Positions 1 to 6,876 of a stretch of DNA of 15,283 nucleotides are shown here, piece by piece (positions within the stretch are counted from its first letter, which is position 1; each line of letters begins with the position of its first letter). The notes beneath the pieces are model-generated. The model had not been told where the DNA came from. It saw only the letters and a program-made list of their open reading frames with translations, and searched no databases. This stretch comes from Desulforhopalus sp. GTDB lineage: Bacteria > Desulfobacterota > Desulfobulbia > Desulfobulbales > Desulfocapsaceae. Position numbers and translations under genes: made by a program. Location: assembly GCA_023231425.1 (NCBI GenBank), contig JALNVI010000068.1, positions 1 through 15,283 of the forward strand, written 5' to 3'.

Positions 1-975
1 GAGAAGATTACACTCAATATATCAAGACCACCAGGGATTGAGGGTGATACGAAAACAATAGAATCCAGCAAATTAACCGTTGTTCCAGGTCTTCGCTCCA
101 CAAGGATAGAATTATCCTTTACTGTGCGCTCCACACGCGGGGATCAGCAAACAATAATTCTGCCCGACAATGTTATTTTACAGTCTTTTAAAATTAATAG
201 CCGACAACAACCTGTCAAAAATGACAATACGGTAGTCGTTCCACTTGTGCCAGGATCTCAGCAAATTGAAATTGAGATGAATTCACCGAGCGGAATCAGC
301 ATGTTCTTTAAAGTGCCGAAAATTAATATCGCTCTGGACAGTGTGAACAATGAGATTGAGATAAAAACAGGTGCACGCTGGGTGTGGTTTGTTTGTGGCC
401 CACAGCAGGGGCCAACAATACTTTTCTACAGTGAACTTCTCATTATATTGCTGGTTGCAATAACATTGGGGAAATCAAAGTTAACGCCACTCTCTACTTT
501 CAAATGGATTATTCTCGGCCTCGGTCTGAGTCAGAGCGGGTTGATTCCCTGCATGATAATTGTCGCATGGTTTACAGCTTTGCAGTACCGCAAGATCAAA
601 GGGGGATCATTCTCGGGCAGGGCTTTTAATTGTCTGCAGATTGTTCTTGTCCTGTTAACTGTACTTTCGTTTGGAGCGATTATTTATGCTGTACAACATG
701 GTTTGCTCGGACATCCTGATATGCAGATTGCAGGTAATGGTTCTAACAGTTATTTTTTACGCTGGTATCAAGATCATGTTGCCGCAGTTTTACCGCAACC
801 AATCGTTGTTTCAATTCCTATAATGGCCTATAGAATACTCATGCTGATTTGGGCATTATGGCTCGCCTTCAACCTCCTGACATGGGTCAAGTGGGGATGG
901 GAATGTTTAACAGCAGAAAAGATGTGGGTTGACTCTGGATTCAGACGCAAAAAGAAAGCTCAGGGTGACGTTTAA
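1..975 (+). CDS. Membrane protein of unknown function, 3' part (start lies left of the window)
   Basis: The frame is open from the first base to a TAA at 973-975, so only the C-terminal 324 residues are visible; a GTG at 124 exists but the frame continues upstream of it without a stop. The first ~120 residues are soluble and beta-rich in appearance. Then follow hydrophobic segments at roughly bases 415-470, 500-570, 640-690 and 825-880, interrupted by a polar loop (about 700-780), and a basic C-terminus. A GPQQGP motif precedes the first membrane segment. I do not recognise a named family; the architecture (extracytoplasmic or cytoplasmic domain followed by a polytopic C-terminus) is all that can be said. 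It is separated from the next gene by 75 bases with no clear terminator. Confidence 0.8.
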   Translation, partial: EKITLNISRPPGIEGDTKTIESSKLTVVPGLRSTRIELSFTVRSTRGDQQTIILPDNVILQSFKINSRQQPVKNDNTVVVPLVPGSQQIEIEMNSPSGISMFFKVPKINIALDSVNNEIEIKTGARWVWFVCGPQQGPTILFYSELLIILLVAITLGKSKLTPLSTFKWIILGLGLSQSGLIPCMIIVAWFTALQYRKIKGGSFSGRAFNCLQIVLVLLTVLSFGAIIYAVQHGLLGHPDMQIAGNGSNSYFLRWYQDHVAAVLPQPIVVSIPIMAYRILMLIWALWLAFNLLTWVKWGWECLTAEKMWVDSGFRRKKKAQGDV

Positions 976-1050
976 ACAAAAGATACTATACATAGCATCT
1001 GAATATAAGGGCCCATTGAGCTAATACTCTGAAAAAATAAAGGCAGAAGT

Positions 1051-1809
1051 ATGAAAATTGGTTTTCCCGTTGACAGCAATAATCTCGATGCCCAAATCAC
1101 AGAGAAAATGAGCAGCGCCACCTGGCTCCTTGTTATTGACACCGATGATATGAGTTTTGAGGCAGTGCCAGCTCCACAAATGTCCGCCAGATCAGGTGCC
1201 GGTGTCCAGGGCCTTACCCTTCTGCTTGAAATGGGCGCCGAGATCCTGATGATCGGTTACATCGCGCCCCATATTGCCCAGCCCCTTGAAAAAAGCGGTA
1301 TTAAGGTGATCACCGGCGTCAGCGGCCGTGTAGAAGATCGGGTTAATCAATATGCAGAATTAAATAAATCCAAAATTTTCACACCGCAAAAAGGATTTGC
1401 CCGCAGTGCTTTTCAAAAAACCATGAAGCAATTTTCCTCCATGCTTCCAGTGCTGCTGGGGGTTATCATGATCATGGGCCTTGTTCAGGCCTTTTTATCC
1501 AAAGAGCTGATATTAAAGATTTTCTCTAAAAATCCACTCATGGACACCATTATCGGAACGTTCACCGGGAGCATTTTTGCCGGCAATCCGGTTAATTCCT
1601 ATGTAATAGGCCAGTCATTGCTCAAACTGGGCGCGGGATGGGCCGGTGTTTGTGCCCTGATGTTTTCATGGGTGAGCATCGGACTGGTTCAAATGCCTGC
1701 AGAGGTCCAGGCCATGGGCTTCCGGTTTACAATGGTCCGGAACAGTGCTGCTTTTATCATCACCATTGTGGCATCACTGCTGACAGTTTTTTTTGCAGGA
1801 GTATGGTAA
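1051..1809 (+). CDS. NifX/NifB-type FeMo-cofactor domain fused to half-size permease (COG0701-like)
   Basis: This 252-residue protein has two parts. Residues 1-105 match the dinitrogenase iron-molybdenum cofactor domain (NifX/NifY/NifB C-terminus fold): MKIGFPVD start, a glycine-rich stretch near residues 48-53 and the turn GAEILMIGYI. Residues ~125-252 are four hydrophobic segments with GSIFAGNPVNSYVIG and WVSIGLVQMPAE, the pattern of one half of the predicted permeases of the ArsP/DUF318 type. The following gene supplies the second half, overlapping by one base, so the two probably form one transporter. A GGCAG ribosome-binding site lies just before the ATG. Substrate is unknown; the NifX-like domain suggests a metal or metal-cofactor ligand, which is inference only. 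Confidence 0.82.
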   Translation: MKIGFPVDSNNLDAQITEKMSSATWLLVIDTDDMSFEAVPAPQMSARSGAGVQGLTLLLEMGAEILMIGYIAPHIAQPLEKSGIKVITGVSGRVEDRVNQYAELNKSKIFTPQKGFARSAFQKTMKQFSSMLPVLLGVIMIMGLVQAFLSKELILKIFSKNPLMDTIIGTFTGSIFAGNPVNSYVIGQSLLKLGAGWAGVCALMFSWVSIGLVQMPAEVQAMGFRFTMVRNSAAFIITIVASLLTVFFAGVW

Positions 1810-2312
1810 TGCCTTTTCCAAAACCACTGCAATCCTGGATATTTCCGGCCTGTGCTGCCGCCACCTGTATTGTTGTGTGGATAATAGTCCCTGAGAAAAT
1901 CAATCCAACTCTCAGAATTATAAAAACTATTACCCTGCAGATGGCCATTCCTCTTTTGATTTCACTTTTTATGATGTTTTTATTGAATATGTATATATCT
2001 GCCGCCTGCATAACCCGGTTGATGGGTAAAAAAAAGGGGCTCTCAGGAATGCTATTTTCATCCATTGCCGGTATCGTTTCCATGGGACCTGTTTTTGCCT
2101 GGTTCCCTTTTCTTAAGGCATTGAAAGGAAAAGGAATGGCCGATATATATCTGGCCAATTTTTTATCCTGCAGAGCGGTAAAGCCTGTGCTTTTTCCGGT
2201 ATTAATTACTTATTTCGGCTGGCGATTTTCACTGGTTTTCATAATCATGAGTCTGGCAAGCGCCTGGGGAATAGCCTTTGTTGTTTTTCTGTCAGGAAAA
2301 AGACTGAGATAA
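1809..2312 (+). CDS. Half-size permease, partner of the NifX-permease fusion
   Basis: Encodes 167 residues with about five hydrophobic segments and the motif GIVSMGPVFAWFPFLKAL followed by NFLSCRAVKPVLFPV, consistent with the second half of a split COG0701-type permease. The ATG at 1809 is chosen because it overlaps the upstream stop (TAATG) and has AGGAG at 1797-1801 with a 7-base spacer; an ATG at 1803 is in the same frame but too close to that site. A much longer upstream extension of this frame inside the preceding gene is a shadow. Downstream the strand is empty apart from a weak hairpin and repeat copy A. Function as a metal, metalloid or cofactor transporter half is inferred from family, not proven. 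Confidence 0.75.
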   Translation: MPFPKPLQSWIFPACAAATCIVVWIIVPEKINPTLRIIKTITLQMAIPLLISLFMMFLLNMYISAACITRLMGKKKGLSGMLFSSIAGIVSMGPVFAWFPFLKALKGKGMADIYLANFLSCRAVKPVLFPVLITYFGWRFSLVFIIMSLASAWGIAFVVFLSGKRLR

Positions 2313-2373
2313 AAGAGCAGGAAACTTTTGAATGGAAAATACAGGTTTGGTAACCGTATATTTAATTTACAGC

Positions 2374-2392
2374 CAGGGACAATCCCCTGTTT
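2374..2392 (+). terminator. Possible weak terminator after the permease pair
   Basis: CAGGG (2374-2378) and CCCTG (2385-2389) form a five-pair stem with a six-base loop followed by only three T residues. It is placed correctly to end the permease transcript, but it is short and the T tract is poor. Confidence 0.3.
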
Positions 2393-2399
2393 ATCAAGA

Positions 2400-2557
2400 G
2401 GGAACATCGAATAACTAGTCTTTCGTCTATTTTCTTCGTTACAGTTAAAAATTTATCCTCAGAGGCAAGCGAGAGACTCCGATATTAAAAATGGCTGAAA
2501 TAAATTCAGCCCGTGTTCCGTGAATATGAGCAAGATACAAGTTGTTTCACGTTTCCC
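2400..2557 (+). repeat. Dispersed palindromic element, copy A
   Basis: Left end GGGAACATCGAATAAC at 2400; right end, read on the other strand, starts GGGAAACGTGAAAC at 2557. Between them are the family blocks: TTTCGTCTATTTTC, the ACAG...AAATTTATCCTC block, a shortened core with only a remnant of the 18-bp unit (ends AGACTCC), and the right arm. This copy is more diverged than B or C and contains an extra perfect hairpin GGCTGAA-ATAAA-TTCAGCC at 2493-2511. It sits between the permease genes and the thiamine-binding gene. Confidence 0.8.
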
Positions 2558-2755
2558 GGCGGTAAAGAATGAATAGGAAGTATAGGCCGCTGCATTAAAC
2601 GCAACCTGGTTAAGTCTAAAAGAATAAAAAACAGAAATTTATCACTAATCCAGAGTAAAGACACAGGTGACAAACACGAATGATAATCTGTTGTGGGAAA
2701 CATTTTGGTTGAAAATTTTGACCGTGAAACATATACTTATCTACAGGAGGCTTCT

Positions 2756-3067
2756 ATGCTGGCCAGCTTTGCTGTTCTCCCCTTTGGTGCGGGCGAAGAA
2801 TTAAAGGAACTCGTTGCTGAATCTCTTTCGATAGTCGAAAAATCAGGGCTCAATTATAGACTCGGAGCAATGCAAACAACACTTGAAGGTGATTCTGATG
2901 AAGTCATGAGTGTTATTATGCAATGCCATAAACGTGTTTTAGAATTGGTGCCACGAGTACTCACAAACATTACTATCGATGATCGAAAAGGTGCAACAAA
3001 TCGTCTTATCGGAAAAGTTACTGATGTAGAGAGCGTTCTTGGACGGGAGCTAAAACATGAGGAATGA
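2756..3067 (+). CDS. MTH1187-family thiamine-binding protein (UPF0045/DUF77)
   Basis: A 103-residue protein with the whole family pattern: a short strand MLASFAVLPFGAGEEL, then IVEKSGLNYRLGAMQTTLEG, the EVM..I..CHKRVLEL helix and the strand RVLTNITIDDRKG. Members are small ferredoxin-like-fold proteins that bind thiamine or its precursors in the cytoplasm. The ATG at 2756 is preferred over an in-frame GTG at 2693: AGGAGG lies at 2745-2750 with a five-base spacer, and the homologous part begins exactly there. The stop overlaps the next ATG by 11 bases, implying translational coupling with the AIR-synthase-like protein. No TPP riboswitch-like sequence is visible in the 200 bases upstream. Confidence 0.85.
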   Translation: MLASFAVLPFGAGEELKELVAESLSIVEKSGLNYRLGAMQTTLEGDSDEVMSVIMQCHKRVLELVPRVLTNITIDDRKGATNRLIGKVTDVESVLGRELKHEE

Positions 3068-4115
3068 GACCCTGGCAGATGAGGATGCCCCAGGTATTGG
3101 AAAAATGAGCCCTGACAGGATGGAAGAACTTGTTGCCGGTTGTTTTGGAGCTCCCAGTTCAAAAGTTATAGTAGGTCCGGGACAAGGATTAGATGCTGGA
3201 ATTATCAGTCTTGATGATGATCGAATTATGGCGGTTGCTGAAGATCCAGTTTTCCCTGCTGCAGGACTTTCACTCGAAATGTTTGGCCAACTTACTGTTC
3301 ATATTGGAGCCAGTGATGTTGCCGTAACCGGGGTAAAACCTGAGTTTATGACCTATTCTCTTTTACTCCCTCCAAAATTTCCAGAAAAAGACACAAGAAC
3401 AATTATCAGCTCAATATCTAAAACAGCAACGGAACTCGGGATTACAATTGTCGGAGGACACACCGGCTGGTATGGAGCTGTCACGATACCCACCGTTGGT
3501 GGTATTACGGTCTGGGGATATGCTCAAAAAGATAAATGGATTTCTCCAGGGGGGGCAAAAGATGGCGATGTCCTTTTAATGACAAAAGGCCCGGCAATTG
3601 AAGCAGCTGCCCTGCTCGCCGTATTGAACAAAAACTACCTGGCTCGTTCGATGAAAGCAAATTTACTTGAGAGAGTTTTACAGAGAACAAACGAAATTAC
3701 CGTTGTATCAGATGCCTCTGTCGCATTTAAAGCAGGTGGTGTTCATTCAATGCATGATGCAACCGAAGGTGGAGTCCTTTGCGGATTGTGGGAAATATCC
3801 TCATCTGCACGGATGTCTCTTTTTGCCGATTTTGACAATGTAACTATCCCTGAAGACATTGCTCAATGTGCTTCAATTTTAGGGTTTGATCCATGGCAAT
3901 CTATAAGTGAAGGGACTTTACTTTTATCAGTAGTTCCAGGACACGTTGCACGTGTTAAAAAAGCACTGGAAAATTCAGGCTCGGCATGCTTTAAACTTGG
4001 GTATTTTGACAAAAAACTTCCATCAAGTATGCTAACCCGTAATGGAGTTACTACAAAGATGCCAGCTCCAGGTCCCGATCAATTTTGGGATCTTTTTGCA
4101 AACCCACATAAGTAA
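3057..4115 (+). CDS. AIR synthase-related protein (PurM/HypE/ThiL/SelD superfamily)
   Basis: 352 residues with the PurM-superfamily layout. The N-terminal half has the ATP/substrate-binding pieces GPGQGLDAG (about 40-48), GASDVAVTGVKPEF (84-97) and GGHTGWYGAV (133-142). The C-terminal half has KGPAIEAAA and MHDATEGGVLCGLWE, the usual C-domain signature, and ISEGTLLLSV. It lacks the C-terminal tail motif of HypE and the Cys/Sec region of SelD, so it is neither in strict form. The family activates substrates with ATP. Overlap with the thiamine-binding gene makes a ThiL-like or thiamine-salvage role attractive but unproven. GGGAG at 3045-3049 serves the ATG at 3057. Confidence 0.82.
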   Translation: MRNETLADEDAPGIGKMSPDRMEELVAGCFGAPSSKVIVGPGQGLDAGIISLDDDRIMAVAEDPVFPAAGLSLEMFGQLTVHIGASDVAVTGVKPEFMTYSLLLPPKFPEKDTRTIISSISKTATELGITIVGGHTGWYGAVTIPTVGGITVWGYAQKDKWISPGGAKDGDVLLMTKGPAIEAAALLAVLNKNYLARSMKANLLERVLQRTNEITVVSDASVAFKAGGVHSMHDATEGGVLCGLWEISSSARMSLFADFDNVTIPEDIAQCASILGFDPWQSISEGTLLLSVVPGHVARVKKALENSGSACFKLGYFDKKLPSSMLTRNGVTTKMPAPGPDQFWDLFANPHK

Positions 4116-4308
4116 AAAGCACTTTGACAATTTGTTAAAGGACACGAACAGGATGTGTTCCACCACTGGCAGGAAGGCCTTTGTTGATTCTCCGGCTTTT
4201 GTTAAACAAAGCAGAATTCCGAAGAGATACAACATTCTTTTCCCCAGGGAAGCGTCTCTCCCTGTCGGGTCATCGAAAAAATCAGGGGCCATGTCAATTT
4301 TTTCAGCA
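4116..4308. other. Intergenic stretch with no recognised content
   Basis: Open frames exist on both strands but none shows a recognisable domain or a convincing ribosome-binding site. It ends at repeat copy B. It may be host or transposon debris associated with the broken RAYT gene to its right, but I could not read a RAYT N-terminus in any frame. Confidence 0.4.
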
Positions 4309-4526
4309 GGGAACATCGAATAACCGGTCTTTCGTCCATCTTCTTTGTTACAGTCAAAAATTTATCCTCCGACAAAGCGAGGAACGAGACGTCGAGGTAA
4401 GCGTTAGACTCCAGGTAAGCGCTAGACTCCAGGTAAGCGTTAGACTCCGTGATCAAAGTTATACCTGTGATAAATTTTCTTCTGTGCTTCGAAAATGGCC
4501 GAAATACAAGCTGTTTCAAGGTACCC
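4309..4526 (+). repeat. Dispersed palindromic element, copy B (longest, 218 bp)
   Basis: Left end GGGAACATCGAATAACC, right end CAAGGTACCC. The arms align when one is reverse-complemented (TTTCGTCCATCTTC against TTTCGAAGCACAGAAG-like positions, better in copies D and F). The core contains three tandem copies of the 18-bp unit. Copy B abuts the RAYT fragment on its right side: the codons after GTACCC already read as transposase. Confidence 0.88.
4395..4448 (+). repeat. Three tandem 18-bp units inside copy B
   Basis: Unit AGGTAAGCGYYAGACTCC occurs at 4395-4412, 4413-4430 and 4431-4448, differing only at the two Y positions (TT, CT, TT). Other copies of the element carry none, one, or at least two units. 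Confidence 0.95.
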
Positions 4527-5008
4527 GCAGATGAGCAGTCAGTAACTGCAGCTGCCTGCATTGCGTACCATGTTGAGCGGGAGCAATTATTTAAGATGCA
4601 GCATGGTGTTGCCAATGTGCCAAGAGATTTGGCAATATATGTACTTAGGGCTTATAGTGCAAAGACCATGACTCAGACTGGTTCAATCTTTAGTATAAAA
4701 GGGACATCGAATAACCAGTTTTTCGTCCATCTTCTTTGTTATAGTGAAAATTTATCCTCCGACAAAGCGAGGAACGAGACGTCGAGGTAAGTGCCAGACT
4801 CCAATATCAGTCACATATCTGCGGTAAATTTTTTCTTGTGCTCCGAATATGAACGAGATACAAGGATCTTCAAGGTACCATGAAGATCTACAGCACAGTG
4901 AGTCCGGCCATTACCCGTGTTCAGCATTCGCTGATTCGGGAGTCAGCTGGGCAAGAGAGGTATCTGAACATTTGCCAACAGCGCAGGGAAAGTCAACCGA
5001 AGACTTGA
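4527..5008 (+). pseudogene. RAYT (REP-associated Y1/IS200-like) transposase, C-terminal relic split by repeat copy C
   Basis: Only the C-terminal part is left, in two pieces. Bases 4527-4700 read as a DnaA-C/HTH-like region containing YHVEREQLF, GVANVPRDLAIYVLR and GSIFSIK. Bases 4886-5008 continue, in another frame, with IYSTVSPAITRVQHSL, then RYLNICQQRRE and a TGA. Joining AAA (4698-4700) to ATC (4886-4888) restores the FSI..YSTVS junction typical of RAYT C-termini. The catalytic Y1 domain (HUH and Tyr) is absent upstream, so the gene is dead. The 185 bases between the pieces are repeat copy C plus a few bases. Assignment rests on motif recognition of the helix-turn-helix tail. Confidence 0.8.
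4701..4879 (+). repeat. Dispersed palindromic element, copy C, inserted in the RAYT relic
   Basis: Left end GGGACATCGAATAACC at 4701; right end CAAGGTACC finishing at 4879. One 18-bp unit (AGGTAAGTGCCAGACTCC). The reading frame of the RAYT relic is interrupted exactly here and resumes at 4886, which shows that the element inserted as a discrete unit. No convincing target duplication is visible. Confidence 0.88.
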
Positions 5009-5011
5009 CCC
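4990..5011 (+). repeat. REP-like short hairpin at the RAYT 3' end
   Basis: GTCAA (4992-4996) and TTGAC (5005-5009) make a small stem around CCGAAGAC, ending in TTGACCCC. It covers the last codons and stop of the RAYT relic. Short hairpins of this kind flank RAYT genes and are the usual substrates of these transposases; the identification is by position and shape. Confidence 0.4.
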
Positions 5012-5030
5012 CTTTTATTTAACCATCGCT

Positions 5031-6608
5031 ATGATGAGGAAAAAATCACAGATGAGAATTGTCCATTTTTTTTGTATCTCTTGTATCGTACTCACCAGCT
5101 CCATGGATGTTCTGGTTGCCGACCCGGCAACTGCCTTTGAGTTTCAGACGGTTATAGATAAGGCAAAAGGGCTGGCGGCAAAGCCATATATGGAACCTGC
5201 CCCCATCCCGAATTTCATGAAAAACCTGAACTACAGCGAGTATCAGAATATTCGTTTTAATCCTGAAAAAAATCTTTGGCGGGAATCCCATTCGCGTTTT
5301 CAGGTTATGCTCATGTCTCCCGGACTCTTCTATGGGAATGCCGTTGCCATAAATATAATTGATTCGACAGGAACCCATTCCCTGCCTTATCGTCGCAACT
5401 ATTTCACCTTTACCGACCCCGAGTTGGAGAAGCGAATTCCCGACGACCTGGGCTATGCAGGCTTCAAACTCACCTACCCACTGCGGGGAAAAGATGAACA
5501 GAACCAGTTTCTGGTATTTGCTGGCGCCAGTTATTTTCGGTCTGTCGGGGGGAATAATTCCTTTGGGCTGTCGTTCCGTGGTGCAGCTCTTGATACGGGC
5601 CTCCCCACCGGCGAGGAATTCCCGTCTTTTGTCGAATACTGGCTGGTTCGCCCGATGCCAGATGCCAATACAATGATGGTCTATGCCCTGCTTGACAGCA
5701 AGAGCATGACCGGTGCATATTCCTTCAAGATTACCCCCGGAGTGACAACAACTGCAGATATCAAAGCAATTATTTTTCCACGCAAAGAACTGGAATTACT
5801 GGGCATGGCACCCTTGACCAGCATGTTCTATTTCGGCGAAAATACCGGACGCCCTGTGGGGGAGTGGCGGCGGCAGGTACATGATTCGGACGGGCTTCTT
5901 ATCAACAACGGTTCAACCGGCGAGTGGCTCTGGCGTCCGCTCCTCAATCCAAAAAAACTGCAGATGGATTACTTTCAGACAGAAAACGTTCGGGGCTTCG
6001 GACTCCTCCAGCGGGATACCAGCTTCATGGATTATCTTGATACCGAAGCACATTACCAGAAACGCCCGAGTGCCTGGGTTGAGCCCAAAGGTGACTGGGG
6101 CCTCGGGAAGGTGGTTCTTGTAGAATTGCCCTCTCCTGCCGAAACCAATGATAATATCGTTGCTTTCTGGACTCCTTCAGGCAAAGTCACTCCTGGCAAG
6201 CCGGTTACTCTGGAATATTTGCTGAAAGTCGGTGACTACTCTATCGCTGGCGATAAGATGGCATCGGCCATCAACACCCTGGTTGGCGACGGCAACCGCG
6301 TTGGCGGCGGTTCTTCAGCAGGAGCGTATCGGATTATTGTCGATTTTGCCGGGGGCGCTCTGGCCAAAACCTCTCCGAAGACCAGACTAAAGGCGTCTGT
6401 TTCCGCTCAGGGCGACGGCGTAATTGTTGACCAGTATGTCGAATATGTGCCGGCACTGCACTGCTGGAGATTGTCAATTTTGGCAAAACCTGTCGGAAAC
6501 ACACCTCTGTTGCTGCGCGCGTTTCTTCAAAAAGGCGAGGAAACCCTGACTGAAACATGGACATATCGACTGGATAATGACAACGACATTCGCGGCAACA
6601 CCAATTGA
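5031..6608 (+). CDS. opgG: Glucan biosynthesis periplasmic protein OpgG (MdoG)
   Basis: 525 residues, near the family length of about 510. The N-terminus is a signal peptide with a hydrophobic core and a likely cleavage at ATA|FEF; the mature start FEFQTVIDKAKGLAAKPY corresponds to the mature start of enterobacterial OpgG. Family hallmarks include NYSEYQNIRFNPEKNLW, GEWLWRPLLNPKKLQ (about 298-312), RGFGLLQRD, WVEPKGDWG (about 350) and ETNDNIVAFW (about 370). OpgG acts in the periplasm on the nascent beta-1,2-glucan backbone made by OpgH. Start choice is uncertain: ATG 5031 has no clear ribosome-binding site, while ATG 5052 (MRIVHFF) has AGGAAAAA upstream; both leave an intact signal peptide. 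It heads the opgG-orf83-opgH operon. Confidence 0.95.
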   Translation: MMRKKSQMRIVHFFCISCIVLTSSMDVLVADPATAFEFQTVIDKAKGLAAKPYMEPAPIPNFMKNLNYSEYQNIRFNPEKNLWRESHSRFQVMLMSPGLFYGNAVAINIIDSTGTHSLPYRRNYFTFTDPELEKRIPDDLGYAGFKLTYPLRGKDEQNQFLVFAGASYFRSVGGNNSFGLSFRGAALDTGLPTGEEFPSFVEYWLVRPMPDANTMMVYALLDSKSMTGAYSFKITPGVTTTADIKAIIFPRKELELLGMAPLTSMFYFGENTGRPVGEWRRQVHDSDGLLINNGSTGEWLWRPLLNPKKLQMDYFQTENVRGFGLLQRDTSFMDYLDTEAHYQKRPSAWVEPKGDWGLGKVVLVELPSPAETNDNIVAFWTPSGKVTPGKPVTLEYLLKVGDYSIAGDKMASAINTLVGDGNRVGGGSSAGAYRIIVDFAGGALAKTSPKTRLKASVSAQGDGVIVDQYVEYVPALHCWRLSILAKPVGNTPLLLRAFLQKGEETLTETWTYRLDNDNDIRGNTN

Positions 6609-6624
6609 CAGGCAGGAGCGAGCC

Positions 6625-6876
6625 ATGCAAAATATTACCTCTGAAGATTTATTCGACAGAATTTGCAGCTATCTCCGCCTGAGTGGCGTGCCGCTTCGGC
6701 TGGATTCCACCTTGATCGCTTTGGAACTGGTCAAAGAAATCCTCGCCAGCGATACAACCGACGTCCTTGACAGGATCATTGTCGAACTGCCGAAGCGTCT
6801 ACAGATACCCGAGATCTCTTTACCTCTTCTCTGCCCCCTGGTAAACAGGGGCAGCATAGGCTATCAGGACGAATAA
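6625..6876 (+). CDS. Small protein of unknown function between opgG and opgH (83 aa)
   Basis: The ATG at 6625 has AGGAG at 6614-6618 with a six-base spacer; the frame extends further upstream but only inside opgG. The 83-residue product is acidic and helical in appearance, with SEDLFDRICSYLRLSG, LDSTLIALELVKEIL and a C-terminal LVNRGSIGYQDE. It has no signal peptide or membrane segment, so it is probably cytoplasmic. It starts 16 bases after opgG and its stop overlaps the opgH start (TAATG), so it is translated with both. I do not recognise the family. The DSTLIALELV segment superficially recalls the DSL region of acyl carrier proteins, which bind OpgH in Escherichia coli, but the position and missing leucine argue against a true ACP. 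Confidence 0.75.
   Translation: MQNITSEDLFDRICSYLRLSGVPLRLDSTLIALELVKEILASDTTDVLDRIIVELPKRLQIPEISLPLLCPLVNRGSIGYQDE

Noticed and set aside
2558..2755. TPP riboswitch ahead of the thiamine-binding gene
   Set aside because: None of the conserved THI-box blocks (CTGAGA, ACC.GAACCTGAT-like) can be found in this stretch.
4202..4615. Open frame on the minus strand with repeated ESNAYLESSAYLE-type residues
   Set aside because: The residue repeat is just the 18-bp tandem unit of element copy B read in frame; no ribosome-binding site or domain.
5005..5035. TTGACC and TATGAT as a promoter for opgG
   Set aside because: Spacing is 19 bases, the -10 would lie on the start codon, and TTGACC is part of the RAYT 3' hairpin.
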